Shown: positions 27,441 through 37,798 of the stretch, piece by piece | Layout: every line of letters starts with the position of its first letter | Numbering within the stretch: the first letter of the stretch is position 1 | From: Paraburkholderia aromaticivorans | Lineage (GTDB): Bacteria; Pseudomonadota; Gammaproteobacteria; Burkholderiales; Burkholderiaceae | DNA: 64,000 bases | Assembly: GCF_012689525.1 (NCBI RefSeq) | Contig: NZ_CP051516.1 | Span: forward strand, 372,001-436,000 | Reading direction: 5' to 3' | Made by a program: the position numbers and the translations under genes | Notes under the pieces: model-generated | Databases searched by the model: none | Told to the model about the DNA's origin: nothing | Seen by the model: the letters and a program-made list of their open reading frames with translations, nothing else

Positions 27441-27797
27441 TTATTGCGGCGGCACGTCTAGTTGCGGCGCCGGTTGATACTTGATCGCGTCATGCGCATG
27501 GCCTTGCAGGCGATCCTTATGGCGAATGACTTGCCGGTCAAGCTTGTCGATCATCAGATCGATCGCAGCGTACAGGTCGCTGTCACAGCTCTCGACAAAG
27601 ATGTCCTTGCCCTTGAGATGCAGGTTGATTTCAACCTTTTGACGCTTTTCCTTTTCCTTGTGGTTGTCGACCGAGAGGACCACACTGCCGTCGATTACCT
27701 GATCGAAATGTCTTAGCACCCTATCCAGTTTGGTGATCACGTATTCGCGCAACGCAGGCGTTACTTCGAGGTGGTGTCCACTGATCTGCAGATTCAT
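27441..27797 (-). CDS. hpf: Ribosome hibernation promoting factor
   Basis: A 118-residue HPF/YfiA-family protein of the short type. It binds the 30S subunit and promotes 100S dimers in stationary phase. The body [19 protein letters not shown], the [14 protein letters not shown] strand and [15 protein letters not shown] are diagnostic. The start ATG 27797 has GGAG seven bases upstream; a longer frame from 27833 lacks this. It follows rpoN by 170 bases. Confidence 0.95.
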   Translation of the reverse strand: MNLQISGHHLEVTPALREYVITKLDRVLRHFDQVIDGSVVLSVDNHKEKEKRQKVEINLHLKGKDIFVESCDSDLYAAIDLMIDKLDRQVIRHKDRLQGHAHDAIKYQPAPQLDVPPQ

Positions 27798-27967
27798 AGT
27801 GCTTCTCCAAGCTAATGGCCGCTTGGTCCGCACGATGACGAAGGTCCGGTCGATCTGTCGGCTTGCCTGAGTCGCCCCCCGGTGACTGACTTCTGGCAGG
27901 TCGCATCGGCCGGCCTGTCCGCCAACTGCGGAGCGGCCGGTAAATGCCCGCCACGGAAGGCGACGGG

Positions 27968-29479
27968 CTACAGAGACTTGCGCAGGTTGACTGCGGGGAT
28001 CTTAAGAGCTTCACGATACTTCGCAACGGTACGCCGTGCGACCACGAAGCCCTGTTCCGCCAGCAGTTCGGCTATGCGACTGTCTGAAAGAGGAGATTTC
28101 GGGTTTTCCGCTCCTATCAGTTGCTTGATGAGCGCGCGGATCGCCGTTGAAGACGCCGCGCCGCCCGTGTCAGTCGAAACGTGTGATCCGAAGAAGTACT
28201 TAAATTCAAGCGTCCCGAATGGGGTCAGCATGTATTTACCGGTTGTCACACGCGAGACAGTTGACTCGTGTAGGCCCAGCGTATCAGCAATTTCCCGCAA
28301 AACCAAGGGGCGCATGGCAATTTCGCCGTGGACAAAAAAGCTCTTCTGACGTTCCACAATTGCCTGCGCGACGCGCAGAATCGTCTCGAAACGCTGCTGG
28401 ATATTTTTGATCAACCAACGCGCTTCCTGCAGTTGCTGGCGCAACGAACCACTGCCCGGATCGCCCCGGTTATTGCGCAGAATATTCGCGTATAGATGGT
28501 TAATGCGCAGCTTCGGCACGACTTCCGGGTTCAGCTCGGCCTGCCAGCCCTGTGCCGTTTTGCGCACCATGATGTCCGGCACGACATAGTCCGCTTCGGC
28601 CTTGCCGTAGGCGGCGCCGGGAAACGGCTCGAGCGAGCGGATCAGCACATGCGCATCACGCAGATCGTCGTCGTTGGCCTTCAGATGCTTGCGCAGACGC
28701 GTGAAATCGCGCGCCGCGAGCAGTTCCAGATGGTGGGCGACGATGTCGAGCGCGAGCGTACGCGTAGGCGAGCCATCGAGCCGCAATAATTGCAGCTTGA
28801 GACATTCCGACGCGGAGCGCGCGCCGACCCCGGCCGGGTCGAAGCTATGCAGCAGCGCAAGCGCGGCGTTCATTTCGTCGAGATCGACTTCGAGCTCTTC
28901 GGGCAGATCGGCCAGCACTTCTTCGAGCGTGGCGGCAAGGTAGCCGTCGTCGTCGAGTGATTCGATCAGGAAAGTGATCAGCGCCCGATCGCGCTGGCCC
29001 GCCTGGGTGACGCGCAATTGCGCCATCAGGTGATCGCGCAGCGAGGTGCTCGATTCGTGGATTTGCAGCGGCGGAAGATCGTCGTCGTCCGAGGCGTTGC
29101 CGGAGCGGCCGTAGTCGTCGAGATTCCATTGCGACGCGTCGCCGTTACCGTCGCCCGCGAGGCCGTTGTATTCGTCGACGCCCTGCGGCTCGCCGTTCTC
29201 GGCGCGCTCGCTGCTGGACGAGGACGATGTATTGCCGCCCATCTGGTCGGGCGGCGCGGAAGAGTTGGGCGCCTGCGCGATCAGCGAGCCGTCGGCCGCT
29301 ACGCGCAACGGGCTCGCGATCCAGTCGTCCTCGTTTTCGAGGAGTGGATTCTGCGAGATCGCCATTGCGACTTCTTGCTGCAATTCGAGCGTAGACAACT
29401 GAAGCAGCCGGATGGACTGCTGCAGTTGCGGCGTCAGCGCAAGATGCTGCGATAGGCGGAGTTGGAGGCTGGCTTTCAT
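27968..29479 (-). CDS. rpoN: RNA polymerase sigma-54 factor
   Basis: RpoN, 503 residues. The glutamine-rich region I ([23 protein letters not shown]) contacts activators, an acidic region II follows (about residues 75-145), and region III has the core-binding domain, the HTH ([19 protein letters not shown]) and the RpoN box [10 protein letters not shown] near the C-terminus. It needs an AAA+ activator for open-complex formation. It sits between lptB and hpf, its standard location. Confidence 0.98.
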   Translation of the reverse strand: MKASLQLRLSQHLALTPQLQQSIRLLQLSTLELQQEVAMAISQNPLLENEDDWIASPLRVAADGSLIAQAPNSSAPPDQMGGNTSSSSSSERAENGEPQGVDEYNGLAGDGNGDASQWNLDDYGRSGNASDDDDLPPLQIHESSTSLRDHLMAQLRVTQAGQRDRALITFLIESLDDDGYLAATLEEVLADLPEELEVDLDEMNAALALLHSFDPAGVGARSASECLKLQLLRLDGSPTRTLALDIVAHHLELLAARDFTRLRKHLKANDDDLRDAHVLIRSLEPFPGAAYGKAEADYVVPDIMVRKTAQGWQAELNPEVVPKLRINHLYANILRNNRGDPGSGSLRQQLQEARWLIKNIQQRFETILRVAQAIVERQKSFFVHGEIAMRPLVLREIADTLGLHESTVSRVTTGKYMLTPFGTLEFKYFFGSHVSTDTGGAASSTAIRALIKQLIGAENPKSPLSDSRIAELLAEQGFVVARRTVAKYREALKIPAVNLRKSL

Positions 29480-29666
29480 GGCAAGTTGAGATTCATTGTA
29501 GAGAGTTTGCCACGACCGCGATACCTTGCGACATTCGCAATTACGCGTGCGCCTGTTTTAGGCGGCGACGGGCGCAAAACGGCCCAGCTCAAAAATGCGG
29601 ATGTGCGGTTGCCGCATGGAGGGGCCGGCGGGTGCGCGCTCGCACTGCCGGTAATCCCTCATGCGC

Positions 29667-30452
29667 TTACATGCGGAAGTGCTCGCCCAGATAGACGCGC
29701 CGCACGCTTTCGTTTTCGATGATGTCGCTCGGCGCGCCGGCGGCCAGCACGCTGCCGTCGCTGATGATGTACGCGTGATCGCAGATGCCGAGCGTTTCAC
29801 GCACGTTGTGGTCGGTGATCAGCACGCCGATATTGCGCTGCTTCAGAAATTTAACGATCTTCTGAATTTCCAGCACGGCGATCGGGTCGACGCCCGCGAA
29901 CGGTTCGTCGAGCAGAATAAAGCTCGGATTGGTAGCCAGCGCCCGGGCGATCTCAACCCGGCGGCGTTCGCCGCCCGACAGCGACAGCGCCGGATTCTCG
30001 CGCAAATGCGCAATCTGCAACTCGTCGAGCAAGGCTTCCGTGCGGCTCGTGATCGCATCCTTGCTGAGCCGCTTGCCGCTGTCTTCGTGCTGCAACTCCA
30101 GCACCGCGCGAATGTTTTCTTCGACGCTGAGCTTGCGGAACACCGATGCTTCCTGCGGCAGATACGACAAACCCAGCGAAGCGCGCTTGTGGATCGGCAG
30201 CAGGCTGATCGACTTGCCGTCCAGATCGATCTCGCCCGCGTCGAGCGGCACGAGGCCGACGATCATATAGAACGAAGTAGTCTTGCCCGCGCCGTTGGGG
30301 CCAAGCAGACCGACCACTTCGCCGCTTTTCACGTCGAGCGACACGTCTTTGACGACCGTGCGCGAGCCGTAACGCTTCTTCAGGTTGCGCACCACCAGCG
30401 AACTGCTGGTGCCGGCCGGCTTGCGATTGGGGAGGGACGCTGACGTGCTCAC
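29667..30452 (-). CDS. lptB: LPS export ABC transporter ATP-binding protein
   Basis: LptB, 261 residues, is the ATPase of the LptB2FG complex that extracts LPS from the inner membrane. Walker A is GPNGAGKTTS, the Q-loop lies near YLPQEASVFRKLSV, the signature is LSGGERRRVE, Walker B ILLDEPFAGVDP and the switch histidine ITDHNVRE. Its ATG overlaps the lptA stop by four bases. A 187-base gap separates it from rpoN. Confidence 0.97.
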   Translation of the reverse strand: MSTSASLPNRKPAGTSSSLVVRNLKKRYGSRTVVKDVSLDVKSGEVVGLLGPNGAGKTTSFYMIVGLVPLDAGEIDLDGKSISLLPIHKRASLGLSYLPQEASVFRKLSVEENIRAVLELQHEDSGKRLSKDAITSRTEALLDELQIAHLRENPALSLSGGERRRVEIARALATNPSFILLDEPFAGVDPIAVLEIQKIVKFLKQRNIGVLITDHNVRETLGICDHAYIISDGSVLAAGAPSDIIENESVRRVYLGEHFRM

Positions 30453-31120
30453 TGGTTCGGCGCTCCCTGGATCGTCGTGGATGGCGCGAGCGTGGCCGAC
30501 GCGCCGTTCAGCGGCGCTGCGCCGCCATTGCGCGGCGACAGCATGGCGCGCACGCGGCCGGTCGGGTTGCCCGGGCCGGCGACGTCCTTGCCTGCCTTCG
30601 CGGTATAGAAGTCGTTCTGGCCGTCATACGTAACGACGCTGCCGTGCACCTGATCCATCACCGTGGAGAGGCCTTGCAGGCGCTTTACGGTGGCGTCGGT
30701 GGTGAGCGTGGTCAGATCCTGCTTGCCGTCGTAGTCGATCCGGATGGCCGTGCCTTCGATGTATTCGTCGAGGCCTTCGCGTTTCTGGCGGAAATACGAC
30801 AGATTGCCGCCGCTCGAGGTGCCGGTGGCGTACTGATAGCCCTGCGGGTCTTGCGTCACTTCGACACGGTCGGCCTTGATCACGATCGTGCCTTTGGTGG
30901 CGACCACATGGCCGGTGAAGATGTTGACCTGCTTCAGGTCGTCGTAAGTCATGTTGTCCGCTTCGATGTTCAGCGGCTTGTCTTTGTCGGCACGGTCGGC
31001 GTGCGCGAGCGGCGCGAAGCCGGCGAGCGGCAACGCGACGATCAGCGCAGCGAGTCCGGCGCGCCACGCGGACAGGGTGCGCGAGCGGCCGGTATCAAAA
31101 CGGGGGAACGATTCGTTCAT
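30449..31120 (-). CDS. lptA: LPS transport periplasmic protein LptA
   Basis: LptA, 223 residues, forms the periplasmic beta-jellyroll bridge carrying LPS between inner-membrane LptC and outer-membrane LptD. A signal peptide runs through ALIVALPLAGFAPLAHA; the OstA-like domain follows (KPLNIEADNMTYDDLKQVN, FTGHVVATKGTIVIKADRV). The end has a low-complexity Ala/Pro stretch. It lies 20 bases after lptC and overlaps lptB. Confidence 0.95.
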   Translation of the reverse strand: MNESFPRFDTGRSRTLSAWRAGLAALIVALPLAGFAPLAHADRADKDKPLNIEADNMTYDDLKQVNIFTGHVVATKGTIVIKADRVEVTQDPQGYQYATGTSSGGNLSYFRQKREGLDEYIEGTAIRIDYDGKQDLTTLTTDATVKRLQGLSTVMDQVHGSVVTYDGQNDFYTAKAGKDVAGPGNPTGRVRAMLSPRNGGAAPLNGASATLAPSTTIQGAPNQ

Positions 31121-31140
31121 GCAGTCACGCCTGGAATGGA

Positions 31141-31749
31141 TTACCCGGGTTGCTTGGGCGAGCTGCCGCCTGCTTCGGACGGGGCGATGTTGCCTTTCAC
31201 GTTGCCGAACAGCTGCATCACCCGGGTGACGTTGTTGTAGTTCATGCCGCTGGCAGTCATCACCGACATGCCGCGCTGAAGTTTAACCGGCTTTTCGGTC
31301 TCGATCACATCGTCGTTGACCAGCACCCTAAAATGCTGCGAATCCGCTTGCATCTGCGGATCTCCGTAGCCGGGCGCCCGCACGATGCGCGCGTTGTCGT
31401 ACAGATCGACGATCGACGCGTCGCCGTTCACCTTGCCGGTATCGCCGGTTGCGGTGACGATCGGCTTGCCCGGCTGGAACGCGCGCATGGCCGGTTTGAC
31501 CAGGTCGCTCAGCTCGTCGTCTTCGTAATGGATCAGCGACTGGGCGGTCAGCCGGTATTGCGTCGAGCCCGACTGATCGAGTTCGGACACCGAGAAGTTG
31601 TCGGCGAAGTAGTCCGGCGTGTGCTCTTTGGGGCGCACCACGCCTTCGTTCTGCCGGGGCAGAGTGGCTTGCAGCAGCCACCACGTGATACCGGCGAGCG
31701 CAGCCATGGCGACCAGCGGAATCAGTGACGTCAGGCGAAACTGGTTCAT
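31141..31749 (-). CDS. lptC: LPS export system protein LptC
   Basis: LptC, 202 residues, is a bitopic inner-membrane protein: one N-terminal helix (LTSLIPLVAMAALAGITWWL) and a periplasmic jellyroll domain that receives LPS from LptB2FG and hands it to LptA. The family pattern PDYFADNFSVSELDQSG is clear. Its ATG overlaps the kdsC stop by four bases. Confidence 0.93.
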   Translation of the reverse strand: MNQFRLTSLIPLVAMAALAGITWWLLQATLPRQNEGVVRPKEHTPDYFADNFSVSELDQSGSTQYRLTAQSLIHYEDDELSDLVKPAMRAFQPGKPIVTATGDTGKVNGDASIVDLYDNARIVRAPGYGDPQMQADSQHFRVLVNDDVIETEKPVKLQRGMSVMTASGMNYNNVTRVMQLFGNVKGNIAPSEAGGSSPKQPG

Positions 31750-32306
31750 CCGACGAGGCCCCGCTGTTCGCCGCTACAGGCGGCCGCGAGCAGCGCTTCG
31801 TATTTGTGCTGCGCGCGCAGCAGCGTATCGACGACTTCACGCGCTGCGCCGTGGCCGCCACGTGCCTCGCTGACCCAATGGGCGCGTGCGATCACCTCAG
31901 GATGCGAGTTGGCCGGCGCGGCGGCGAAGCCGACCTTCAGCATCACGGCGAGATCGACCCAGTCGTCGCCCATGTAGCCGCACTGTTCGGCCGTCATGCC
32001 GGTTTGCTGCAACAGGTCCGCGAAAGCCTGAGGTTTGTCCTGCACGCCCTGATAGACGTGCGTGACGTTCATTTCCTTCGCCCGCGCCGCCACGATGCCC
32101 GACTTGCGCCCGGTGATGATCGCCGTTTCGATGCCGGCCTGGCGCAGCAGCTTCATGCCGTGACCGTCCATCGAATTGAAGCCCTTCATCGTGTCGCCTT
32201 CCGCCGTGAACAGCAGGCCGCCGTCGGTCAGCACGCCGTCGACGTCGAAAATCATCAGCTTGACGCGGCTTGCGCGTTCGGTCGCGGTGAGAGGAGCGAT
32301 GGCCAT
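31746..32306 (-). CDS. kdsC: 3-deoxy-D-manno-octulosonate 8-phosphate phosphatase
   Basis: KdsC, 186 residues, is a tetrameric HAD phosphatase that releases Kdo for LPS. The catalytic motif is FDVDGVLTDGGL (D21, D23), motif II ITGRKSGIV and motif III MGDDWVDLAVM. It shares a TGATG junction with the kdsD stop upstream and an ATGA junction with lptC downstream, so the operon is tightly coupled from Kdo synthesis to LPS export. Confidence 0.96.
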   Translation of the reverse strand: MAIAPLTATERASRVKLMIFDVDGVLTDGGLLFTAEGDTMKGFNSMDGHGMKLLRQAGIETAIITGRKSGIVAARAKEMNVTHVYQGVQDKPQAFADLLQQTGMTAEQCGYMGDDWVDLAVMLKVGFAAAPANSHPEVIARAHWVSEARGGHGAAREVVDTLLRAQHKYEALLAAACSGEQRGLVG

Positions 32307-33289
32307 CAGATCACCTTCTTCGAGAACAGGTCGTGCATGTTGAGTGCGCCGATCAGCTTGCCTGCTTCGTCGACGACCAGCATCTGATTGATGCGGTGGC
32401 GCTCCATCAGTTCCACGGCTTCCACCGCGAGTTGATCCGGACCGATGGTACGCGGGCCGGCCGTCATGACCGAGGCGATCGACAGTTCGCGGAAATCGCC
32501 GTCGCGTTCGAGCACGCGGCGCAGGTCGCCGTCGGTGAAGATGCCGGCGACGCGCTCGTCCTGATCGACGATCGCGGTCATGCCCATGCGCTTGGCGGTC
32601 AATTGAAACAGCGCGTCGCGCACGGTAGCGTCGGGCGTGACCTTCGGCACCTGGTCGCCGGTGCGCATCACGTCGCGGACATAGGTGAGCAGGCGCCGGC
32701 CGAGCGCGCCGCCCGGATGCGAGCGCGCGAAGTCGTCGCGGCCGAAGCCACGCGCGTCGAGCACCGCGACCGCGAGCGCGTCGCCGAGCGCGAGCGCGGC
32801 GGTGGTGCTGGCGGTCGGCGCAAGATTCATCGGACAGGCTTCTTTCGACACACCGGAATTCAGGTGCACGTCGGCCAGTTGTGCGAGACTCGATGACGGA
32901 CGGCCCGTCATGGCAATCAGCTTCGCGCCAAGGCGCTTGATGAGCGGCAAGATCGCCACGAGTTCTTCGGTTTCACCGGAATTGGACAGCGCGAGAAACA
33001 CGTCGTCGGCGGTGACCATGCCGAGGTCGCCGTGACTGGCTTCCGCTGGATGCACGAAGAACGCCGGCGTGCCGGTGCTGGCGAGCGTGGCCGCGAGCTT
33101 GCGGGCCACGTGGCCGGATTTGCCGATGCCGGAAACGACGACGCGCCCACGGCAACTCAGGATGAAGTCGACCGCCCCGACGAAACCATCGTCGAGTTGA
33201 TCGCGAAGCGCGCGCACGGCGTCCGCTTCGATGTCGAGCACGTCGCGAGCGAGCGCGAGTGCCCGGTCGCCATTGATTTTCGCTATCAT
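32306..33289 (-). CDS. kdsD: D-arabinose 5-phosphate isomerase
   Basis: KdsD, 327 residues, converts ribulose 5-phosphate to arabinose 5-phosphate, the first step of Kdo synthesis. A SIS domain (VVVSGIGKSGHVARKLAATL, SHGDLGMVTADDVFLALSNSG) is followed by two CBS repeats (VRDALFQLTAKRMGMTAIVD and VEAVELMERHRINQMLVVD). I start at ATG 33289 (MIAKINGDRALALA), the usual length; upstream in-frame codons look non-coding. It heads the kdsD-kdsC-lptC-lptA-lptB operon. Confidence 0.95.
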   Translation of the reverse strand: MIAKINGDRALALARDVLDIEADAVRALRDQLDDGFVGAVDFILSCRGRVVVSGIGKSGHVARKLAATLASTGTPAFFVHPAEASHGDLGMVTADDVFLALSNSGETEELVAILPLIKRLGAKLIAMTGRPSSSLAQLADVHLNSGVSKEACPMNLAPTASTTAALALGDALAVAVLDARGFGRDDFARSHPGGALGRRLLTYVRDVMRTGDQVPKVTPDATVRDALFQLTAKRMGMTAIVDQDERVAGIFTDGDLRRVLERDGDFRELSIASVMTAGPRTIGPDQLAVEAVELMERHRINQMLVVDEAGKLIGALNMHDLFSKKVI

Positions 33290-33450
33290 TCGCGAAGTAT
33301 AGCAAAGGCGCTTGTTCGCCGCGCCGGGCCTGCTGTGCCAAGCCGCTGCCTTTATTGCTGCCTTTACCGGCCCCTCAACCTTGTCGCACGGCGTTTCGCG
33401 TGTGCGGTTCCGCTGACGAACGAGGACGCTTTGCCGATGCGTTTTTGCCG

Positions 33451-35454
33451 ATGATTTCCCCCCTCGAAATGACGCTGTTCCTGCTGCTGGCATCGGTGGT
33501 GGGCGTGGTGCTGTTTCGCTTTCTGAATCTTCCGCCGATGCTCGGCTATCTGACGGTGGGCATCGTCGTCGGTCCGCATGCGTTCGGTCTGATTCCCGAC
33601 TCGCAGGGCGCGCAGAACCTCGCCGAATTCGGTGTCGTGTTCCTGATGTTTTCGATCGGGCTGGAGTTCTCGCTCGCCAAACTGCGCTCGATGCGCCGGC
33701 TCGTATTCGGCCTTGGCCTGTTGCAGGTGATCGGCACGATCGCGGTAGCGGTCTCGCTCGGCTTCGTGCTGGAGCGCTGGGTGCACATCACGTGGAAAGC
33801 GAGTGTGGCGCTGGGCGGCGCGCTCGCCATGTCGTCGACGGCGATCGTCAGCAAGATGCTGGCGGAGCGGCTCGAGATCGAGACCGAGCACGGCCGCAAT
33901 ATCTTCGGCGTGCTGCTGTTCCAGGATCTGGCGGTGGTGCCGCTGCTGATTGTCATCGCGGCGCTGGGCGGCAATTCAGAAGATCTGGTCAGCTCACTCG
34001 GCGTGGCGGCCATCAAGATCGTGGTGGCGCTGTCGTTGCTATTGATTGTCGGGCAGCGCTTCATGACGCGCTGGTTCAACGTGGTGGCGCGGCGCCGTTC
34101 GCAGGAACTGTTCATTCTCAATCTGTTGCTGGTGACGCTCGGGTGCGCGTTCATCACGGACAAGTTCGGCTTGTCGCTCGCGCTCGGCGCGTTCATCGCC
34201 GGCATGTTGATCGCCGAGACGCCGTACCGGCATCAGGTGGAAGAGGACATCAAGCCGTTTCGCGACGTGCTGCTCGGGCTCTTCTTCATCACCACCGGTA
34301 TGCTGCTCAATCCGCGCGTGATCTGGGAGCATCCGCTGATCGTGCTCGGCTTTCTGGTCGGCCCGATCCTGCTGAAGGCGGTCATGGTGACGGGCCTCTC
34401 GCGCCTGTTCGGCGCGTCGCCGGGCGTCGCGATGCGCACCGGTATCGGCCTCGCGCAAGCGGGCGAGTTCGGTTTCGTGCTGCTGAATCTGATTCTCGAC
34501 AAACATCTCGTCGACGCCACCATGCTGCAGGCGATTCTTGCGGCCATGCTGCTGTCGATGCTGGCCGCGCCGTTCATGATCCAGAACGCGGACCGGATCG
34601 TGTTGCGGCTGTCGTCGACTGAATGGATGATGCAGTCGTTGCAGATGACGCGCATCGCCACGCAGAGCCTCAAACAAAGCGGCCACGTGATCATTTGCGG
34701 ATACGGCCGGGCCGGGCAGAACCTGGCGCGCATGCTGGAGCATGAAGGTTTGTCGTACGTCGCGCTCGACCTGGATCCCGATCGTGTCGCGGCGGCTGCG
34801 GCTGCGGGCGAATCGGTCGTATTCGGCGACGCCGGGCGGCGCGAGTCGCTGCTTGCCGCCGGGATCCATCGGGCGGCGACGATTGCGATCACCTATGCGA
34901 ATACGCCGTCGGCATTGCGCGTGCTTCACAACATCCACGAACTGGAACCGACGCTGCCGGTCATCGTTCGCACCGTCGACGACTCCGATCTGGAAAAACT
35001 GCTGGCCGCGGGCGCGACCGAGGTGATTCCGGAAATCGTCGAAGGCAGTCTGATGCTTGCTTCGCACACGCTCGTGGTGATGGGCGTGCCGATGCGGCGC
35101 GTGGTGCGCCGGGTCGAGGAAATGCGCGATGAACGCTACGCGCTGCTGCGCGGCTATTTCCACGGCGCCGACGACGTGGACGACGACGACGGCCACGAAC
35201 AGGTGCGGCTACAATCGGTGCCGGTCGACGAAAACGCGGACGCGGTGGGCCGTACCCTCGCGGAACTCGGTCTGTTCGATGTGGGCGTCGAAGTGACGGC
35301 GATTCGCCGGCACGGCATTCGCGGCGTCGAGCCGGACCCGTCCACCAAGCTGCGCGCGAGCGACATCGTGGTTTTGCGCGGTCTGCCCGAACAGTTGGCG
35401 GAGGCCGAGGAACGGCTCTCAAAGCATCGGCGCGCGGGCGCCGCCGCGGCCTGA
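33451..35454 (+). CDS. Monovalent cation:proton antiporter-2 (CPA2) family, Kef-type
   Basis: A 667-residue potassium/proton antiporter. About twelve membrane helices fill residues 1-390 (LEMTLFLLLASVVGVVLFRFL onward), with family motifs such as LAMSSTAIVSKMLAE and FQDLAVVPLLIVIAA. A RCK/TrkA-N domain follows with the nucleotide-binding GHVIICGYGRAGQNLARML, then a TrkA-C domain at the C-terminus. Closest in layout to KefB/KefC/YbaL; the exact ion and gating ligand are not decidable here. I start at ATG 33451. It diverges from kdsD. Confidence 0.9.
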   Translation: MISPLEMTLFLLLASVVGVVLFRFLNLPPMLGYLTVGIVVGPHAFGLIPDSQGAQNLAEFGVVFLMFSIGLEFSLAKLRSMRRLVFGLGLLQVIGTIAVAVSLGFVLERWVHITWKASVALGGALAMSSTAIVSKMLAERLEIETEHGRNIFGVLLFQDLAVVPLLIVIAALGGNSEDLVSSLGVAAIKIVVALSLLLIVGQRFMTRWFNVVARRRSQELFILNLLLVTLGCAFITDKFGLSLALGAFIAGMLIAETPYRHQVEEDIKPFRDVLLGLFFITTGMLLNPRVIWEHPLIVLGFLVGPILLKAVMVTGLSRLFGASPGVAMRTGIGLAQAGEFGFVLLNLILDKHLVDATMLQAILAAMLLSMLAAPFMIQNADRIVLRLSSTEWMMQSLQMTRIATQSLKQSGHVIICGYGRAGQNLARMLEHEGLSYVALDLDPDRVAAAAAAGESVVFGDAGRRESLLAAGIHRAATIAITYANTPSALRVLHNIHELEPTLPVIVRTVDDSDLEKLLAAGATEVIPEIVEGSLMLASHTLVVMGVPMRRVVRRVEEMRDERYALLRGYFHGADDVDDDDGHEQVRLQSVPVDENADAVGRTLAELGLFDVGVEVTAIRRHGIRGVEPDPSTKLRASDIVVLRGLPEQLAEAEERLSKHRRAGAAAA

Positions 35455-35538
35455 CGTCTGCGTCCGGCAAGGTTCGCCTGCCGGGCCGCCGCTGGTTTAG
35501 TTTTTCATCGGACCTGTCGAGGTCCATCCGGAGACATC

Positions 35539-36105
35539 ATGTCCAACGCGCTTGCGAGCGCGCCGCTCGATGCGGCCGATTACATCAAAAGCCACATTCG
35601 CACGGTGCCCGACTGGCCGCAGCCGGGCGTGCAGTTTCGCGACATCACGCCGCTCTTGCAGGAGCCGAAGTCGCTGCGTGTGCTGATCGATCTATTCGTG
35701 CAGCGCTATATCGACGCGAAGCTCGACTACATTGCCGGGCTGGACGCGCGCGGTTTCATCATCGGGCCGATTCTCGCGTACGAACTGAACCTCGGCTTCA
35801 TTCCGATCCGCAAGGCGGGCAAACTGCCCTACAAGCGGGTCGCGCAATCGTATGAGCTCGAATACGGCACGGCGACCGTCGAGATTCATGAGGACGCCTG
35901 CAAGCCAGGCGACCGCGTCGTGATCATCGACGATCTGATCGCCACCGGCGGCACGATGATGGCCGGCAAGATTCTGCTCGAGCGCCTGGGTGCGGTCGTG
36001 GTGGAAGGCGCGGCGATTATCGATCTGCCCGAACTCGGCGGCTCGAAGCTGCTCCGCGAGGGCGGCCTCGCGCTCTATACGGTGACCGGATTCGACGGTC
36101 ATTGA
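35539..36105 (+). CDS. apt: Adenine phosphoribosyltransferase
   Basis: Apt, 188 residues, salvages adenine to AMP with PRPP. The PRPP loop is [14 protein letters not shown], the N-terminal [17 protein letters not shown] is the family signature, and [14 protein letters not shown] is the hood region. GGAGACATC precedes the ATG. It lies 84 bases after the antiporter gene. Confidence 0.97.
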   Translation: MSNALASAPLDAADYIKSHIRTVPDWPQPGVQFRDITPLLQEPKSLRVLIDLFVQRYIDAKLDYIAGLDARGFIIGPILAYELNLGFIPIRKAGKLPYKRVAQSYELEYGTATVEIHEDACKPGDRVVIIDDLIATGGTMMAGKILLERLGAVVVEGAAIIDLPELGGSKLLREGGLALYTVTGFDGH

Positions 36106-36185
36106 TCGCACGCGGTCGAGCCGCTGCGAACCCGCAGTACAGCCGCTGTGAACTTCTTCTTCTCGCCCACAAGAAGGTAAGAACG

Positions 36186-36800
36186 ATGCCTAACTTTCTG
36201 CTGTTTCTCGCCACTTCGATCGCCATCACCATGACGCCCGGCCCGGACAATTTGCAAGTGCTCGCGCGCGGTATCTCGCAGGGCCGCGCGGCGGGGCTCG
36301 TCGCGGCGCTCGGCTTTGCGGCCGGCATCACGTTTCACACGACGCTCGCCGCGCTCGGCGTGGCCGCGTTGCTGCGCTCGTCGCCGGCGGCCTTCGAATT
36401 CATCAAGCTGGCCGGCGCCGCGTATCTAATCTGGATCGGCATCAAGGCGCTGCGCAGCCAGGGTCTCGCGACCGCGCACGAACGCGCGCCGCAGCCATTG
36501 ATGGCGGTGTTTCGCCAGAGCGTGCTCGGCAATCTGCTGAACCCGAAGGTGACGTTATTCTTCGTCGTATTCCTGCCGCAGTTCGTGCAGCCGCACGGCG
36601 CGCAGAGCGTCACGCTGCAGATGCTCGAACTCGGCGTGCTGTTCATGCTGCAGACGGTGGTGGTGTTTTCGCTGTTCGGCGTGTGCGCGGGGATGATCGG
36701 CGGTTGGCTGAAACGCCGTCCGCGTGTCGGTGTGTGGCTGGATCGCCTGGCCGGCGCCACGTTCATCGCAATCGGGATTCGCGTCGCGTTGCGTGATTGA
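36186..36800 (+). CDS. LysE-family amino-acid exporter
   Basis: A 204-residue inner-membrane protein with about six helices. The N-terminal FLATSIAITMTPGPDNLQVLARGISQG is the RhtB/LysE signature, with NLLNPKVTLFFVVFLPQFV in the middle. Members export amino acids such as lysine, homoserine or threonine; the substrate here is unknown. AAGGT lies upstream of ATG 36186. Confidence 0.92.
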   Translation: MPNFLLFLATSIAITMTPGPDNLQVLARGISQGRAAGLVAALGFAAGITFHTTLAALGVAALLRSSPAAFEFIKLAGAAYLIWIGIKALRSQGLATAHERAPQPLMAVFRQSVLGNLLNPKVTLFFVVFLPQFVQPHGAQSVTLQMLELGVLFMLQTVVVFSLFGVCAGMIGGWLKRRPRVGVWLDRLAGATFIAIGIRVALRD

Positions 36801-36834
36801 TTGGATTCCGCCGACAGTTAGTTTGGAGCTTTAA

Positions 36835-37698
36835 ATGACTTTGCCATGCATCACCGCTGCGCGCCGCTTCGACGTGCAGGCGCATGTGCCGTTCTGGATC
36901 GACGCCGAACAGGTCGGCTGGATCCGCACGAGCGATGTGCCGCTGCTCGCGCGCTGGCCCGATGTGTTCGATATCGACAGCGGCCGCGTGACGCTGGCGT
37001 CCACGTTCAATACCGTGGATTTGCGTAGCGCCGCGCTCGGTTCCGTGATCGGCGCGCTCGCCGCCGAAGACCGCATTCCCGGCTGGCGCAACGAGACCTA
37101 CGCGATCCGCAATGCGTTCGATGCGCCGCCGCTCGCCTATATCGAACGCGCGGCGTCGCGCTTCTTCGGCACGATGACCTACGCGGTGCATCTGAACGGC
37201 GTCGTAGAATACGCGGATGGGGCGCAGTCGAAGGGCGCGCCGCAATTGTGGATCGCGCGCCGCAGCGACACCAAGGCGACCGACCCGGGCATGCTCGACA
37301 ATGTCGTGGCGGGCGGGATCGGCTGGGGCTTCGGCGTCGAGGAAACGATCATCAAGGAATGCTGGGAAGAAGCCGGCATTCCCGAGGAGATCGCCGCCCG
37401 CGCCGTGGCGGGCCGCACCGCGCATGTGCTGCAATCGTTGCCGGAAGGCACGCAGGCCGAACAGATTTTCATCTACGACCTCGCGCTGCCGGCTGATTTC
37501 GCGCCGCGCAATCAGGACGGCGAAGTGGGTGAACACCGGCTCGCGCGCATCGACGAAGCGGCGCGCTGGATCGAGGAGGGTGCGATGACCGTCGACGCGA
37601 GCCTGGCCACGCTGGATTGCCTGCTGCGCCGCCGCTGGATCGATGAAGACGCGTGCGCCGGCATTGAGGCCTTGCTCGTGCCGCCGCTCATCGCCTGA
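36835..37698 (+). CDS. NUDIX hydrolase with N-terminal DUF4743 domain
   Basis: A 287-residue protein. Residues 1-115 match the DUF4743 domain found ahead of some NUDIX domains. The NUDIX box is a variant (GWGFGVEETIIKECWEEAGI) in which the first glutamate and the arginine of the consensus are replaced by Phe and Lys; this form is typical of the family, which includes fungal and plant proteins acting on thiamine-diphosphate analogues. A metabolite-repair role is therefore plausible but unproven. It is 34 bases after the LysE gene. Confidence 0.88.
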   Translation: MTLPCITAARRFDVQAHVPFWIDAEQVGWIRTSDVPLLARWPDVFDIDSGRVTLASTFNTVDLRSAALGSVIGALAAEDRIPGWRNETYAIRNAFDAPPLAYIERAASRFFGTMTYAVHLNGVVEYADGAQSKGAPQLWIARRSDTKATDPGMLDNVVAGGIGWGFGVEETIIKECWEEAGIPEEIAARAVAGRTAHVLQSLPEGTQAEQIFIYDLALPADFAPRNQDGEVGEHRLARIDEAARWIEEGAMTVDASLATLDCLLRRRWIDEDACAGIEALLVPPLIA

Positions 37699-37798
37699 GT
37701 GCCGCATCGGTGCGCGCGCAACGACCATGCCGAAACACGCTGCATCGAACCAGACACACCGAACAAACCACGCATTGAAGAAGGGAGTCACCCAGGTC

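Noticed and set aside
36835-37698. Loss of consensus residues in the NUDIX box as a sign of an inactive enzyme
   Set aside because: The variant box with KECxEEA is usual for the DUF4743-NUDIX family, so it is not evidence of decay.
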